Shown here: in pieces, positions 1 to 7,724 of the stretch
How the letters are laid out: each line of letters begins with the position of its first letter
How positions within the stretch are numbered: the stretch's first letter is position 1
Translations under genes and position numbers: made by a program
DNA from: Bacteroidota bacterium
GTDB lineage: Bacteria; Bacteroidota; Bacteroidia; Bacteroidales; VadinHA17
Reading direction: 5' to 3'
Length of the DNA stretch: 10,143 nucleotides
Assembly (NCBI GenBank): GCA_030642585.1
Contig: DAOWNN010000053.1
Location: forward strand, 1 to 10,143
The notes under the pieces: generated by a model
The model's database searches: none
What the model was told of the DNA's origin: nothing
The model's input: the letters and a program-made list of their open reading frames with translations, nothing else

Positions 1-163
1 ATGAAGTATGTATCTGTTTATGTTTTCTTAACCAATAATGGAAAGTAGGTATCGACAAATCATGCCGGTAACAAAAATCTCGCTGGGTTATTCCACTTTC
101 CTTCCACCTCTTAATCAGCGAGAACATTTCTTGTTTCCAATTTTCCCGTTCGTCTTTTTTCAT
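1..163 (-). CDS. tnpA: IS66-type accessory protein TnpA, N-terminal part (cut by window edge)
   Basis: An open frame reads leftward off the window edge and gives 54 residues. It starts MKKDERENWKQEM and carries the pattern W-x-x-SGITQRDFCYRHDLS-x-x-x-FHYWLRK. This is the usual N-terminal signature of the small TnpA (OrfA-like) accessory proteins of IS66 elements: a Trp/Ser-Gly-x-(S/T)-Q segment, then FC-x-x-H-x-(L/I)S and F-x-YWxRK, probably a helix-turn-helix DNA-binding region. In IS66 elements TnpA lies upstream of TnpB and the DDE transposase, which would be to the left, outside this window. The start at 163 is the first ATG after an in-frame stop, preceded by a weak purine-rich stretch. 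Whether the element is intact cannot be told. A stand-alone recombined copy is possible. The family call is by motif only. Confidence 0.72.
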   Translation of the reverse strand, partial: MKKDERENWKQEMFSLIKRWKESGITQRDFCYRHDLSIPTFHYWLRKHKQIHTS

Positions 164-210
164 GAAGTTGTTTTCCGGTAAAGATACTGGGAGCAATCAT
201 ACCAGAAAAG

Positions 211-363
211 ATGTACTACGCCGAAGGCTTACAAATAGACAATATAAGATTGTATCTCTTAAAAGTAGGAGGAACAATAAAGAAAACTGCCAGAAGAGTA
301 TATCTTAAGCTCTCAAAAGCATTTGTACATAAAGACTTACTTTTTGAATTAGCTTTTCAGTAA
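211..363 (+). pseudogene. C-terminal remnant of an IS1380-family transposase
   Basis: The frame can be read from about 166 (first codon after a stop) to a TAA at 361-363; the recognisable part is the last 50 codons, from Met 211. It reads ...LQIDNIRLYLLKVGG..., then KKTARRVYLKLSKAFVHKD and a short tail. IS1380-family DDE transposases end with this kind of segment: (D/N)-T/N-IR-L-x-L-(L/I)-K-(V/I)-(G/A), then an Arg-rich R-R-V-x-(L/V)-x-L stretch and a hydrophobic end. The catalytic core and all the rest of the ~430-residue enzyme are missing, so this is a dead fragment. It lies 47 bases from the divergent IS66 accessory gene, so two insertion sequences meet here; probably the IS66 element or a rearrangement removed the 5' part. 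No terminal repeat could be assigned with certainty. Confidence 0.65.
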
Positions 364-599
364 ACAAAATAAGAGTGCTTTATGCATTTTGATGGGAAAG
401 GTATGCGTGGTTGGTAAAAAACAACAAATAACAGGCCCAAAACCAAACAAAAACAAAGTTGACAAGACATTTTTCAACATCACAACAAACAAAATAATTG
501 AAAAAGTGAAAAAGAACCTGGACTATTGTCGAGTTGCACTAAATCTTCACTTTTTAACCAGGTATGAATAATGCGGGTTAAGTTATTGATTATAAACAG

Positions 600-620
600 A
601 TCCTGAATCAAGTTCAGGAT
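600..620. repeat. REP-like palindrome
   Basis: ATCCTGAA, a 5-base spacer TCAAG, then TTCAGGAT: a perfect 8-base-pair stem followed by TGACG. Palindromes of this wording (ATCCTGAA...TTCAGGATGACG) recur between genes in many bacterial genomes. It lies 62 bases downstream of the hppA stop and could fold in the transcript, but it has no proper T-run on the hppA strand, so a repeat is more likely than an intrinsic terminator. Confidence 0.6.
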
Positions 621-639
621 GACGATACGCGTTATGCTT

Positions 640-656
640 ACTTTTTGGACACCCTC
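640..656. other. Possible insertion-sequence terminal repeat, solitary
   Basis: ACTTTTTGGACACCCTC resembles, from memory, the ends of IS1182-type elements of Bacteroidota (ACTTTTTGAGACACCCTC-like). No transposase follows on either side, so at most this is a solitary end left after deletion. The identification is weak and rests only on wording. Confidence 0.22.
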
Positions 657-682
657 TTTACAAATTCAATTTTTGATTTTTT

Positions 683-3073
683 CTATTTTATTCTCATTTT
701 ATAGAAAGAGCGATAAACAAAATAAAGAGCAACTAAAAGGAAAGCTACTCCAAAATAAGGAGCTATGTATCTAAATTGCTCATTGAGTGAGATTTCCATT
801 GCCAACAAACCAAAAAGCGTTGAGAACTTAATGATAGGATTTAAGGCAACCGATGATGTATCCTTATAAGGATCTCCAACTGTATCACCAACTACAGCAG
901 CTTCATGCAGGGGTGTACCTTTTTCCTGCATGTCTACTTCAATAACTTTCTTAGCATTATCCCATGCCCCTCCGGCATTTGCCATAAATAGTGCCTGAAA
1001 CAATCCAAAAAACGCTATAGACAAAAGATAAGCTATAAATAAGGATACCGGTAAATCCGATTTGGCTGGAGCAGCAAGAAAGGCAAAAGCAAGAGAAAAT
1101 GAAAAAATAGCAATAAAAATATTCCACATCCCCTTTTGTGCATAAACAGTACAAATTTTAACTACTGCTTTGGATTTTTCCAGATCGGCTTTCTTCGGAG
1201 CATTTGGGTCAAGATTGATATTCTTCTTAATATACTCAACGGCCCTTGCGGCTCCTGTTGTAACAGCCTGAATAGATGCCCCTGTAAACCAATACACCAC
1301 CGCACCTCCCGCCAGGAAGCCCAAAATGGTATATGGATTTAAAAGATTTAATATCGAGGCTGGTTCTACACCAAGGGTATGCTGAATTACCAGGATAATA
1401 GAAAATATCATTGTTGTAGCACCAACTACCGCAGTACCAATAAGAACCGGTTTTGCAGTTGCTTTAAAAGTATTCCCGGCTCCATCATTAGCTTCCAAGT
1501 AATATTTCGACTTTTCAAAATCAGGTTTGAATCCGAATTCTTTTTCAATCTCAGGAATTAAAACCTCCTTATTCTCCTCAATCAAAGAAAGTTCATATAT
1601 AGATTGAGCGTTATCCGTAACAGGCCCATAACTATCTACTGCAATTGTAACAGGCCCCATTCCCAGCATACCAAAGGCCACCAGTCCGAAAGCAAAAACA
1701 GATGGGAAGATCATAAAATTGTCAAGTCCATAAGTACTTGCAAAATAAGCAATGAACATCAAAACAAAGAATACCATACCTTGCCAGAAAGCACTAAAAT
1801 TACCTGCAACAAGGCCAGACAATATGTTTAAGGAAGCTCCACCCTGTTTTGATGCTTCAACTACTTCTTTTACGTGTTTTGATTTGGTACTGGTAAATAT
1901 TTTTGTAAACTCAGGAATTAATGCGGCACCAAGAGTACCGGCACTGATAATTACCGATAATGAAAGCCACAAATTGTCTGGCAGATCGCTCAATATAAAA
2001 TAACTTGCTACAAATGTAACCGCAATAGAAAGCAATGAGGTAATCCAAACCAGGGAGGTAAGAGGTTTTTCAAAATCAAGATCATCAGCATCGCTGTACT
2101 TGGCCTTTGTGATCGCATCATTTATCCAGTAAGAAATAATAGAAGTAAAGATCATTAGTATTCTCATGATGAAAATCCAGGTAAGTAATTGAACCTGGTA
2201 ATCAACACTGGTAACAGCCAGGAGAATAAATGAAATAAGTGCAACACCGGTAACTCCATAAGTTTCAAAGCCATCTGCGGTAGGGCCTACGCTGTCTCCT
2301 GCATTATCACCAACACAATCAGCAATAGTACCCGGATTTCTGGGATCATCTTCTCCAATTTTAAAAATCACCTTCATTAAATCTGAACCAATATCAGCGA
2401 TTTTTGTAAAAATTCCTCCGGCAATTCTAAGAACTGAAGCTCCAAGTGATTCACCTATAGCAAAACCAATAAAGCTTGCACCTGCATATTCTCCGGGTAC
2501 AAACAACAAAATAACCAGCATCATAGTTAATTCCAGGGAAATCAATACCACACCAATACTCATCCCGGCATTTAAGGGAATATTATGAAGTTTTATGGGT
2601 TTTCTCTCAAGGGAGGCAAATGCCATTCGTGAGTTGGCCAGTGTATTCATCCTGATTCCAAACCAGGCTACCAAATATGAACCAAGAATACCAACAATCG
2701 TCCATCCCAGGATCATCGAGACACCACCAATTCCAAAATTTGCATCGGAAATATATCCAAAATAAAAGGCAACTACAGCTCCAATAAAGAGGAACAAAAT
2801 AATCAGGAATTTCCCTTGCTGAATCAGATAAGTTTTTGCTGTTTCGAAAATCACATGAGCCACATCGAGCATTGATTGGTGAGCCCTGATTTTTTTCACT
2901 CGCATAAATTGATAAAGTCCAAACATAAAGCCTGCTAAAGTAACCAGGAAGCCCCAATACAGTATATTCTGATCTTTTACCCCATCAGGGATAATCAGAT
3001 CGGCTTCACTAGCAAAAGAAATAGCAGGTGCAAAACCAAATAGCAATGCAAGCAGAAATTTTACTTTTTTCAT
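683..3073 (-). CDS. hppA: Membrane-bound ion-translocating pyrophosphatase, divergent K+-independent type
   Basis: Couples pyrophosphate hydrolysis to cation pumping across the inner membrane. The 796 residues have a signal-like first helix (1-22) and about 16 hydrophobic segments. Metal and pyrophosphate ligands of the family are present: K224, D227, D231, EDDPRNP (241-247), the D252/D256/D260 ladder in IADCVGDNAGD, DSYGP-x-x-DNA (480-489), GNT at 533-535, GGAWDNAKK (701-709) and VVGDTVGDPYKDTS (727-740). The sequence GNT-F-K-A puts Lys537 where K+-independent enzymes carry Lys, and the common K+-dependent Na+-pumping enzymes of this phylum carry Ala. The gate has R216, D267 and E270; E270 aligns with the glutamate of Na+-PPases, not with the plant-type position. 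This mixture, with the wording GDNAGDSVG and GFETYGVTG, fits the divergent Na+-regulated H+-PPase group described from Chlorobium limicola. The transported ion is inferred, most likely H+. It appears monocistronic, with a TATATTTG box upstream. Confidence 0.95.
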   Translation of the reverse strand: MKKVKFLLALLFGFAPAISFASEADLIIPDGVKDQNILYWGFLVTLAGFMFGLYQFMRVKKIRAHQSMLDVAHVIFETAKTYLIQQGKFLIILFLFIGAVVAFYFGYISDANFGIGGVSMILGWTIVGILGSYLVAWFGIRMNTLANSRMAFASLERKPIKLHNIPLNAGMSIGVVLISLELTMMLVILLFVPGEYAGASFIGFAIGESLGASVLRIAGGIFTKIADIGSDLMKVIFKIGEDDPRNPGTIADCVGDNAGDSVGPTADGFETYGVTGVALISFILLAVTSVDYQVQLLTWIFIMRILMIFTSIISYWINDAITKAKYSDADDLDFEKPLTSLVWITSLLSIAVTFVASYFILSDLPDNLWLSLSVIISAGTLGAALIPEFTKIFTSTKSKHVKEVVEASKQGGASLNILSGLVAGNFSAFWQGMVFFVLMFIAYFASTYGLDNFMIFPSVFAFGLVAFGMLGMGPVTIAVDSYGPVTDNAQSIYELSLIEENKEVLIPEIEKEFGFKPDFEKSKYYLEANDGAGNTFKATAKPVLIGTAVVGATTMIFSIILVIQHTLGVEPASILNLLNPYTILGFLAGGAVVYWFTGASIQAVTTGAARAVEYIKKNINLDPNAPKKADLEKSKAVVKICTVYAQKGMWNIFIAIFSFSLAFAFLAAPAKSDLPVSLFIAYLLSIAFFGLFQALFMANAGGAWDNAKKVIEVDMQEKGTPLHEAAVVGDTVGDPYKDTSSVALNPIIKFSTLFGLLAMEISLNEQFRYIAPYFGVAFLLVALYFVYRSFYKMRIK

Positions 3074-3109
3074 TTTAATGAGGTTAAAATTAGTTAGTTA
3101 TTAGGGTGA

Positions 3110-3145
3110 CAAATATAGAATTTTTTTATGCACACGTATACCAAA
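3110..3145 (-). promoter_or_regulatory. Candidate promoter of hppA
   Basis: On the minus strand TATATTTG (3117-3110) matches the Bacteroidota -7 consensus TAnnTTTG exactly, 36 bases before the hppA ATG. A TTTG (3145-3142) lies 24 bases further upstream. That spacing is a few bases longer than the usual 19-21, so the -33 partner is doubtful. Confidence 0.45.
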
Positions 3146-3229
3146 AAGAGAAATTTTTAAGAAAGGATAAAATTGTTATTATAAAAGTATCACATTCTTA
3201 AAAATAGAGTTTCAAACGGCAAGTGTTTT

Positions 3230-4522
3230 TCATATTCCACTATTCAGTATTCCTGCAACAAGCACTCCCAAAAAATTACCTACTGCATAACCAGCAATTC
3301 CTACAGCTAATCCTGTCATAATTATTTCGCGATTTTTTAAAGAGGCAGCAACTACCGGAACAAAAGGGGGTGAACAAATAAGGGCACTTCCTGAAATAAT
3401 GACAGTATCTGCATCAATCTTAAAGAACTTTGCAATAAAAGCATGAAGTATATGCGAACCAAACATGGCAAGACCTACATAATAGAACAGTGGCATTGAT
3501 ATGTCTGCCAATTTTTTAATATCAGCCATCGAAGCAACAGAAAGACAAAAAATAAGGATAATATACATCCCAAGCTGAAAAGTCTTTTTTATCTTCTTTA
3601 CCCTGGGGACAAAAGAAAAGGCAATTCCCAGGGATGTTACCAAAAGTACTATTGCCGTGGTAGTGTAATCTTCAGGGAAAAGACCTCCAACAATAAAACT
3701 GAATCCCAATATAAAAACGGATAATCCAAAAGCCCCCAGGAGGGGCAGAATGGTATTCTTTTTAAAAATCCCTTCATAGGATTCAAATTCATTTTGAATA
3801 TCCATTTCCTTAACTTTTATATCACCTGTTTCAGTAGACTTATAAGCCGGCAGGAACCAAAGAAATACTTTTTGTCCCACAGAAAAAATAAAAACCAGGT
3901 AGATAGCCCCAATAAGCATTTCGTAAGTATGGGTCATGATATATATTTCATTTGAAATACCCAGGGCCGTCTTTATTGCAGCCATATTGGGTGTTCCCCC
4001 TGTATAAACGCCAACCAGCAATCCGGCAACATTACCAATATCCTCAATACTCCCTTTAAAAATCCAGTAGCCAACAAAAATCATCAGAAGAACAGTAAAA
4101 AGACCAATTGCCAGGGAAGTCATGGCATGACCCGCCTGACTAAACCATTTTCTAACATCCATAGAAAACAGGATGAGTGGAAGAGCTAATAAAACAGAAA
4201 TTGCCGTAAGCTTATCCTGGATAAAAGAAATGGTATTCCTGGTAACATCGCTACGAAGGATCTCACCCGATTCAAACATTTCTTTAATGCTGTCTAAAGG
4301 AATAAAGGGTGTGCCCAGTTCTTTCAATATTTCGTTATAATCTCCAGAAACTGAAGGGAATATCCCACTATTTCCGATTATTACTCCTATTATATAACAA
4401 ATTAATACCGCTCCAACTTTCTTTACTGCCTTATACATATATTCAGCATGTATAACAAAGCCAGGAATAATAAAAAAAGAAAGAATGAAAACAACCGTAA
4501 GAATAATCTCTAGTCTATACAT
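3230..4522 (-). CDS. DUF819 family multi-pass membrane protein
   Basis: The 430 residues form about 10-11 hydrophobic helices with one larger soluble stretch (about 228-254, rich in Glu/Lys) in the middle. This fits an inner-membrane protein of two similar halves. Motifs typical of the DUF819 (YjcL-like) family are visible: KKVGAVLICYIIGVIIGN (34-51), PLILFSMDVRKW (115-126), GVYTGGTPNMAAI (171-183), ISGSALICSPPFVPVVAAS (376-394) and AGYAVGNFLG (410-419). The length is normal for the family. The biochemical role is not established; a transporter related to the cation/anion antiporter fold is inference. The chosen start keeps the first helix, and no later Met would. It lies 156 bases upstream of hppA on the same strand, too far for clear coupling, so separate transcription is likely. 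Confidence 0.88.
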   Translation of the reverse strand: MYRLEIILTVVFILSFFIIPGFVIHAEYMYKAVKKVGAVLICYIIGVIIGNSGIFPSVSGDYNEILKELGTPFIPLDSIKEMFESGEILRSDVTRNTISFIQDKLTAISVLLALPLILFSMDVRKWFSQAGHAMTSLAIGLFTVLLMIFVGYWIFKGSIEDIGNVAGLLVGVYTGGTPNMAAIKTALGISNEIYIMTHTYEMLIGAIYLVFIFSVGQKVFLWFLPAYKSTETGDIKVKEMDIQNEFESYEGIFKKNTILPLLGAFGLSVFILGFSFIVGGLFPEDYTTTAIVLLVTSLGIAFSFVPRVKKIKKTFQLGMYIILIFCLSVASMADIKKLADISMPLFYYVGLAMFGSHILHAFIAKFFKIDADTVIISGSALICSPPFVPVVAASLKNREIIMTGLAVGIAGYAVGNFLGVLVAGILNSGI

Positions 4523-4671
4523 AATTTAAGTCTTTAATTAGTAATTAAGCTCAAAATAATATATTGGATTACGAACTGAAAGCGTTCTTTGGAAGTAAAA
4601 AAATTGCAAGGGAATTCATTCATATTGCTTTCCAAGAAAAGAAAAAAAAAGCAAAAACAAAAATTTTAGAC

Positions 4672-5796
4672 CTACTCGTTTATGCTAACCTGCAATGAGA
4701 AAAATGAAAAACCACTCTCAAGAGGGACCATATCATAAACCAATTGATTTTCACTTTTTATTCTCATATCAATAAGTCCCATCCCATTTTTCAGAGTATT
4801 GGAAAGATCCTCATTTGTTAGCTTTTCAATAAACAATTTTCCCAGTCCTTCATTATCCAGGGAATTTATATGATCAATATGTTGGACCAGCACTTCTTCC
4901 TCTTCTTGTTTAATCATATTTCCTGTAATGATCTTATTTATTTTTCCATCCGATCCCATCATCAGAATTCCCGTCTTTCCATCCATTTCCGTTCCATGTT
5001 GTGAAATATTTTGCAGCATTTCCACAAGTACTGTATATATTCTTTTTCTTACAAGCGATGACTGATTCTTGCTTAACTTCAGATTCTCTATAATATCAAG
5101 CATATCAAAAGCTCCCTGGTCAGAAAACTGACTACAATACACAAGATTAATGTGATTTTCTCCCAGCTTCGACATGAGCTTTTCTGTGATATCAATTCCG
5201 TAGAAAGACACAGGTATTTCCGGTTTAGGTGCGGCAGGATCACTAATGAGTGTATCCATAAAGAAAAAGGAAAAACTATCATTCAGTCCTTTAAATTTAT
5301 AGTCAATTTTATTCCCTGATTTTCTTGCTATTTCAATCAAACCCAATCCCGCGCCTCCTTTTTGAGAGATTGTTTGATCTTTTAATACCGATTTATAGTA
5401 ATTCTTTAAGTCTATGGATTCTAGTTTATTTACAATTTGAAGTTTATGATCCAGTGACTCTACATGATCTTTCTGGATCATATTCCCCTGTGAAATATTG
5501 AACATTTCTCCCGCACTTTGAATTAGAAATATTCCATCATTAAGAGGAGTCTCTTTATCGGGGAGTTCCTGGTGCCTGGTTATGTTTTGTACACATTCCA
5601 CGAGAATGTAAAAAGCACGTTTCTTGGTCTTTTTATTGATCCCCGATACATTAAAAATGCTTTGAGCAAAAGCAATTAGTCCATCAGAAACTGCCTGAGT
5701 AAATTCTCCCCTGTAACCGTAATTGATTTTGTATTTGATCATATCCTCAAAAAGAGAATAAATAAAGCGATGGTCTATAGAATTTGTCCGATCCAT
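4672..5796 (-). CDS. Tandem SiaB-like (DUF6272-type) ATPase/kinase-like protein
   Basis: The 374 residues contain two copies of one domain. Copy 1 (about 8-185) has an N-box LVECVQNITRH (65-75), SQGNMI (102-107) and a G-box GGAGLGLIEIARKS (147-160). Copy 2 (about 196-370) has LVEMLQNISQHG (257-268), TGNMI (291-295) and NGMGLIDMRIKS (337-348). The E-x-x-x-N box and GxGL box are those of GHKL ATPases, and the wording matches the SiaB-like/DUF6272 kinases, normally single domains of about 180 residues. In Pseudomonas, SiaB phosphorylates the small protein SiaC to control biofilm signalling; a similar partner-phosphorylating or sensing role is inferred here. No DUF1987/SiaC partner or PP2C phosphatase lies in this window. 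The second G-box is shorter (GMGL, not GAGLGL), so the copies may differ in activity. No signal peptide; cytoplasmic. Its own promoter is visible upstream. Confidence 0.82.
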   Translation of the reverse strand: MDRTNSIDHRFIYSLFEDMIKYKINYGYRGEFTQAVSDGLIAFAQSIFNVSGINKKTKKRAFYILVECVQNITRHQELPDKETPLNDGIFLIQSAGEMFNISQGNMIQKDHVESLDHKLQIVNKLESIDLKNYYKSVLKDQTISQKGGAGLGLIEIARKSGNKIDYKFKGLNDSFSFFFMDTLISDPAAPKPEIPVSFYGIDITEKLMSKLGENHINLVYCSQFSDQGAFDMLDIIENLKLSKNQSSLVRKRIYTVLVEMLQNISQHGTEMDGKTGILMMGSDGKINKIITGNMIKQEEEEVLVQHIDHINSLDNEGLGKLFIEKLTNEDLSNTLKNGMGLIDMRIKSENQLVYDMVPLESGFSFFSLQVSINE

Positions 5797-5823
5797 AAAT
5801 ACCTGAATTTAATGAGTATAATA

Positions 5824-5854
5824 CAAATCTATGATTTTTTGAACCTTAAAACAA
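5824..5854 (-). promoter_or_regulatory. Promoter of the tandem SiaB-like gene
   Basis: On the minus strand TTG (5854-5852), 20 bases, then TAGATTTG (5831-5824): a good match to the Bacteroidota primary-sigma consensus (TTG, 19-21 bases, TAnnTTTG). The -7 box ends 27 bases before the ATG, giving a short leader. This is the clearest promoter in the window. Confidence 0.65.
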
Positions 5855-6071
5855 CATAAGATGTAAAGCAGGCATTCTTTTACTATTATCTTACCTTAAT
5901 TACCCTGGTACCTGCAAAATGAGTGTTATTTTTCATCTTCATTAAATTGTTTGAATTATGAAATATAATTAAGAATACTCAAGCTACAATTGCAAGGAAC
6001 TGACCTGAATTACACACATTAAACAGCATTGCCATTTTTTGCCAGGGATATTCTTAATGTCCGGCAGTTTA

Positions 6072-7550
6072 TCATTTCCCTGAAAAGTCAGGATTCGGTT
6101 CGGGCATTTTTGCTCCAAGTTCCCTTTGCCAAAGATGCAGCATATTCAGAAGTTTCATTGCTTCTTGAGGGTGTGTTTTAGAGAGATCATTTTTTTCTCC
6201 AATATCAGTTTTAAGATTAAATAATTCGTATTTCTCTTCTTCGTAGAATTCTATCAGCTTCCAGTCTCCAGCCCGGACAGCAGCACCCGGGGCCCATGTG
6301 CTTCCATGATAATGTGGATAATGCCAAAATATAGCCTTTCGGTTCAGGTTCTTTTCACCCTTTAGTAAAGACACTAAACTTAAACCATCAATATCTTGCT
6401 TTGTCATGGAAGTTAAGCCGGTAAGTTCAAGTATTGTAGGATAGAAATCTATGCTTGTCACTGGAACATTACATGTACTTCCCGGACTTGTGATACCTGA
6501 AGCACGAATAATAAGCGGTACACGAATGCCTCCCTCATAGCACCACCCTTTACCCGCCCTGAGAGGGGCATTTGATGTGGGGCTACCTGCTGACCTTAAA
6601 GTAGAAAGACCACCATTATCAGAGGTAAAAACTACAATCGTATTATCTGTTAACTTAAGTTCATCCAGTTTATTCAGAAGACGGCCAATATTTTCATCTA
6701 AAGCCTGGATCATTGAGGCGTAAGCAGCATTGTCCTGCCATAGTTTTGTTATACCGTTTCGCTCTTTGATACTCAAAGGATCGCTATACTGCAAAAAAGT
6801 CGCTCGCTTAATATTTTCTTCGATAAGCCGCTCACATGGCTGTATAGGGGTATGAACAGTATAAAAAGAAAGGAAAAGAAAAAATGGATGCTCATGATTT
6901 TCCTCTAAAAATCTCATTGATTCATCTGTGAGGCGATCGGGCAAGTATTCTCCCTCCGGCCCGTCACCAAGCCTGGGGTTCTTATAGGGGACATAATACC
7001 CTCCCGGAGGAGAACCCTTGTGATGCCCACCTTTGTTGATGTCAAAGCCCTGGTCTTCGGGGAAATAACCTTTATCGCCAAGATGCCATTTACCTGCAAA
7101 AAATGTTTTGTATCCATTACTTTGGAATGTTTCTGCAATAGTAATTTCGGAAAGAGGCAGCTGGTGAATGTCCTGTGTGCCAAGAAGTCTTCTGTTTTTA
7201 GGATCCAGTCCGGGTATCCAGTCTGTAATATTTAGACGAGCAGGGTACTTCCCTGTCATGATAGATGCACGTGTGGGGGAACAAACCGGACAGGAAGCAT
7301 ATGCATCTGTGAAACGCATGGCAGATCCGGCAAGCTGATCTATGTTTGGGGTCCTGTAAAACAGACTTCCCTGGCAACCCAGGTCCTTCCAGCCCAGATC
7401 ATCAACCAGAATAAAAACCACATTGGGTTTATAGTTATTATCTGCAGCTTGTAGCTGGCGAGGTAGAAAAAGACCCAAACAGACAAATGCTAAAACTGCC
7501 AATAAAAGCCCTGCCGGGAAAGTGTGGTTTCTGGTTTTTCTTTCTTTCAT
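6072..7550 (-). CDS. Secreted type-I (S1, Cys-type) sulfatase
   Basis: Hydrolyses a sulfate ester, probably on a sulfated glycan or related compound. Its 492 residues start with a basic N-terminus, a hydrophobic stretch (14-29) and a signal-peptidase-like LQA-A (33-36), so it is exported. The alkaline-phosphatase-fold sulfatase motifs are complete: D50-D51 (VDDLG) for calcium, C90-S-P-T-R94 (the C-x-P-x-R site whose Cys becomes formylglycine), GKYPARLNITDW (100-111), GKWHLG (153-158), H233, D311-N312-GG and AGKGWCYEGG (332-341, K334). A Cys-type enzyme needs a radical-SAM maturase (anSME-like), not seen here. No SusC/SusD pair or glycoside hydrolase is adjacent, so the substrate cannot be inferred; the ITDWIPG wording suggests a common environmental S1 subfamily, but I do not assign one. 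Neighbours are 275 bases (SiaB-like) and 174 bases (divergent lipoprotein) away. It seems visibly richer in GC than the genes around it. Confidence 0.93.
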   Translation of the reverse strand: MKERKTRNHTFPAGLLLAVLAFVCLGLFLPRQLQAADNNYKPNVVFILVDDLGWKDLGCQGSLFYRTPNIDQLAGSAMRFTDAYASCPVCSPTRASIMTGKYPARLNITDWIPGLDPKNRRLLGTQDIHQLPLSEITIAETFQSNGYKTFFAGKWHLGDKGYFPEDQGFDINKGGHHKGSPPGGYYVPYKNPRLGDGPEGEYLPDRLTDESMRFLEENHEHPFFLFLSFYTVHTPIQPCERLIEENIKRATFLQYSDPLSIKERNGITKLWQDNAAYASMIQALDENIGRLLNKLDELKLTDNTIVVFTSDNGGLSTLRSAGSPTSNAPLRAGKGWCYEGGIRVPLIIRASGITSPGSTCNVPVTSIDFYPTILELTGLTSMTKQDIDGLSLVSLLKGEKNLNRKAIFWHYPHYHGSTWAPGAAVRAGDWKLIEFYEEEKYELFNLKTDIGEKNDLSKTHPQEAMKLLNMLHLWQRELGAKMPEPNPDFSGK

Positions 7551-7724
7551 ATGATAATTATATTGAATTCACTTTAGTTGTTGGGTATTTAAAAGTCGCA
7601 ATTATTTACTTACAAAACAATATTAAATATACTATCAAAACCTAAAAAGCCTTATCTTTAACTTAAATTGAAATGTTGCAACTTTCATAGAAACAGGCCT
7701 TACTTCTAGTTTAATCTGATCAAA

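Larger units (their letters stand above)
364..682. other. Gene-free spacer between IS debris and hppA
   Basis: About 320 bases with no convincing gene. It follows the IS1380 remnant and lies downstream of hppA (minus strand). The left part is very A-rich; a 60-codon frame at 389-571 has low-complexity Lys/Asn-rich composition and no family resemblance, so it is not called. A short inverted pair ACCTGG (516-521) and CCAGGT (558-563) lies in the region where the right end of the IS1380 element would be expected, but this is only a guess. The right part contains a REP-like palindrome and a possible insertion-sequence end, listed separately. Confidence 0.6.

Noticed and set aside
389..571. 60-codon plus-strand frame
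   Set aside because: Lys/Asn-rich low-complexity product from A-rich spacer, no family resemblance, no ribosome binding site, and located in IS debris.
4523..4671. Terminator after the SiaB-like gene from the long T-run on the minus strand
   Set aside because: The T-rich run is real, but no GC-rich stem precedes it; only a 6-base TTGGAA/TTCCAA pair far apart.
5940..6071. Terminator after the sulfatase
   Set aside because: Only very short GCC/GGC complementarity near TGGCAAAAAATGGCA; no stable stem followed by a T-run on the minus strand.
7551..7724. Divergent promoters between sulfatase and DUF6340-like gene
   Set aside because: Only partial boxes (TAGTTTAA on the plus strand) without a correctly spaced TTG; not good enough to list.
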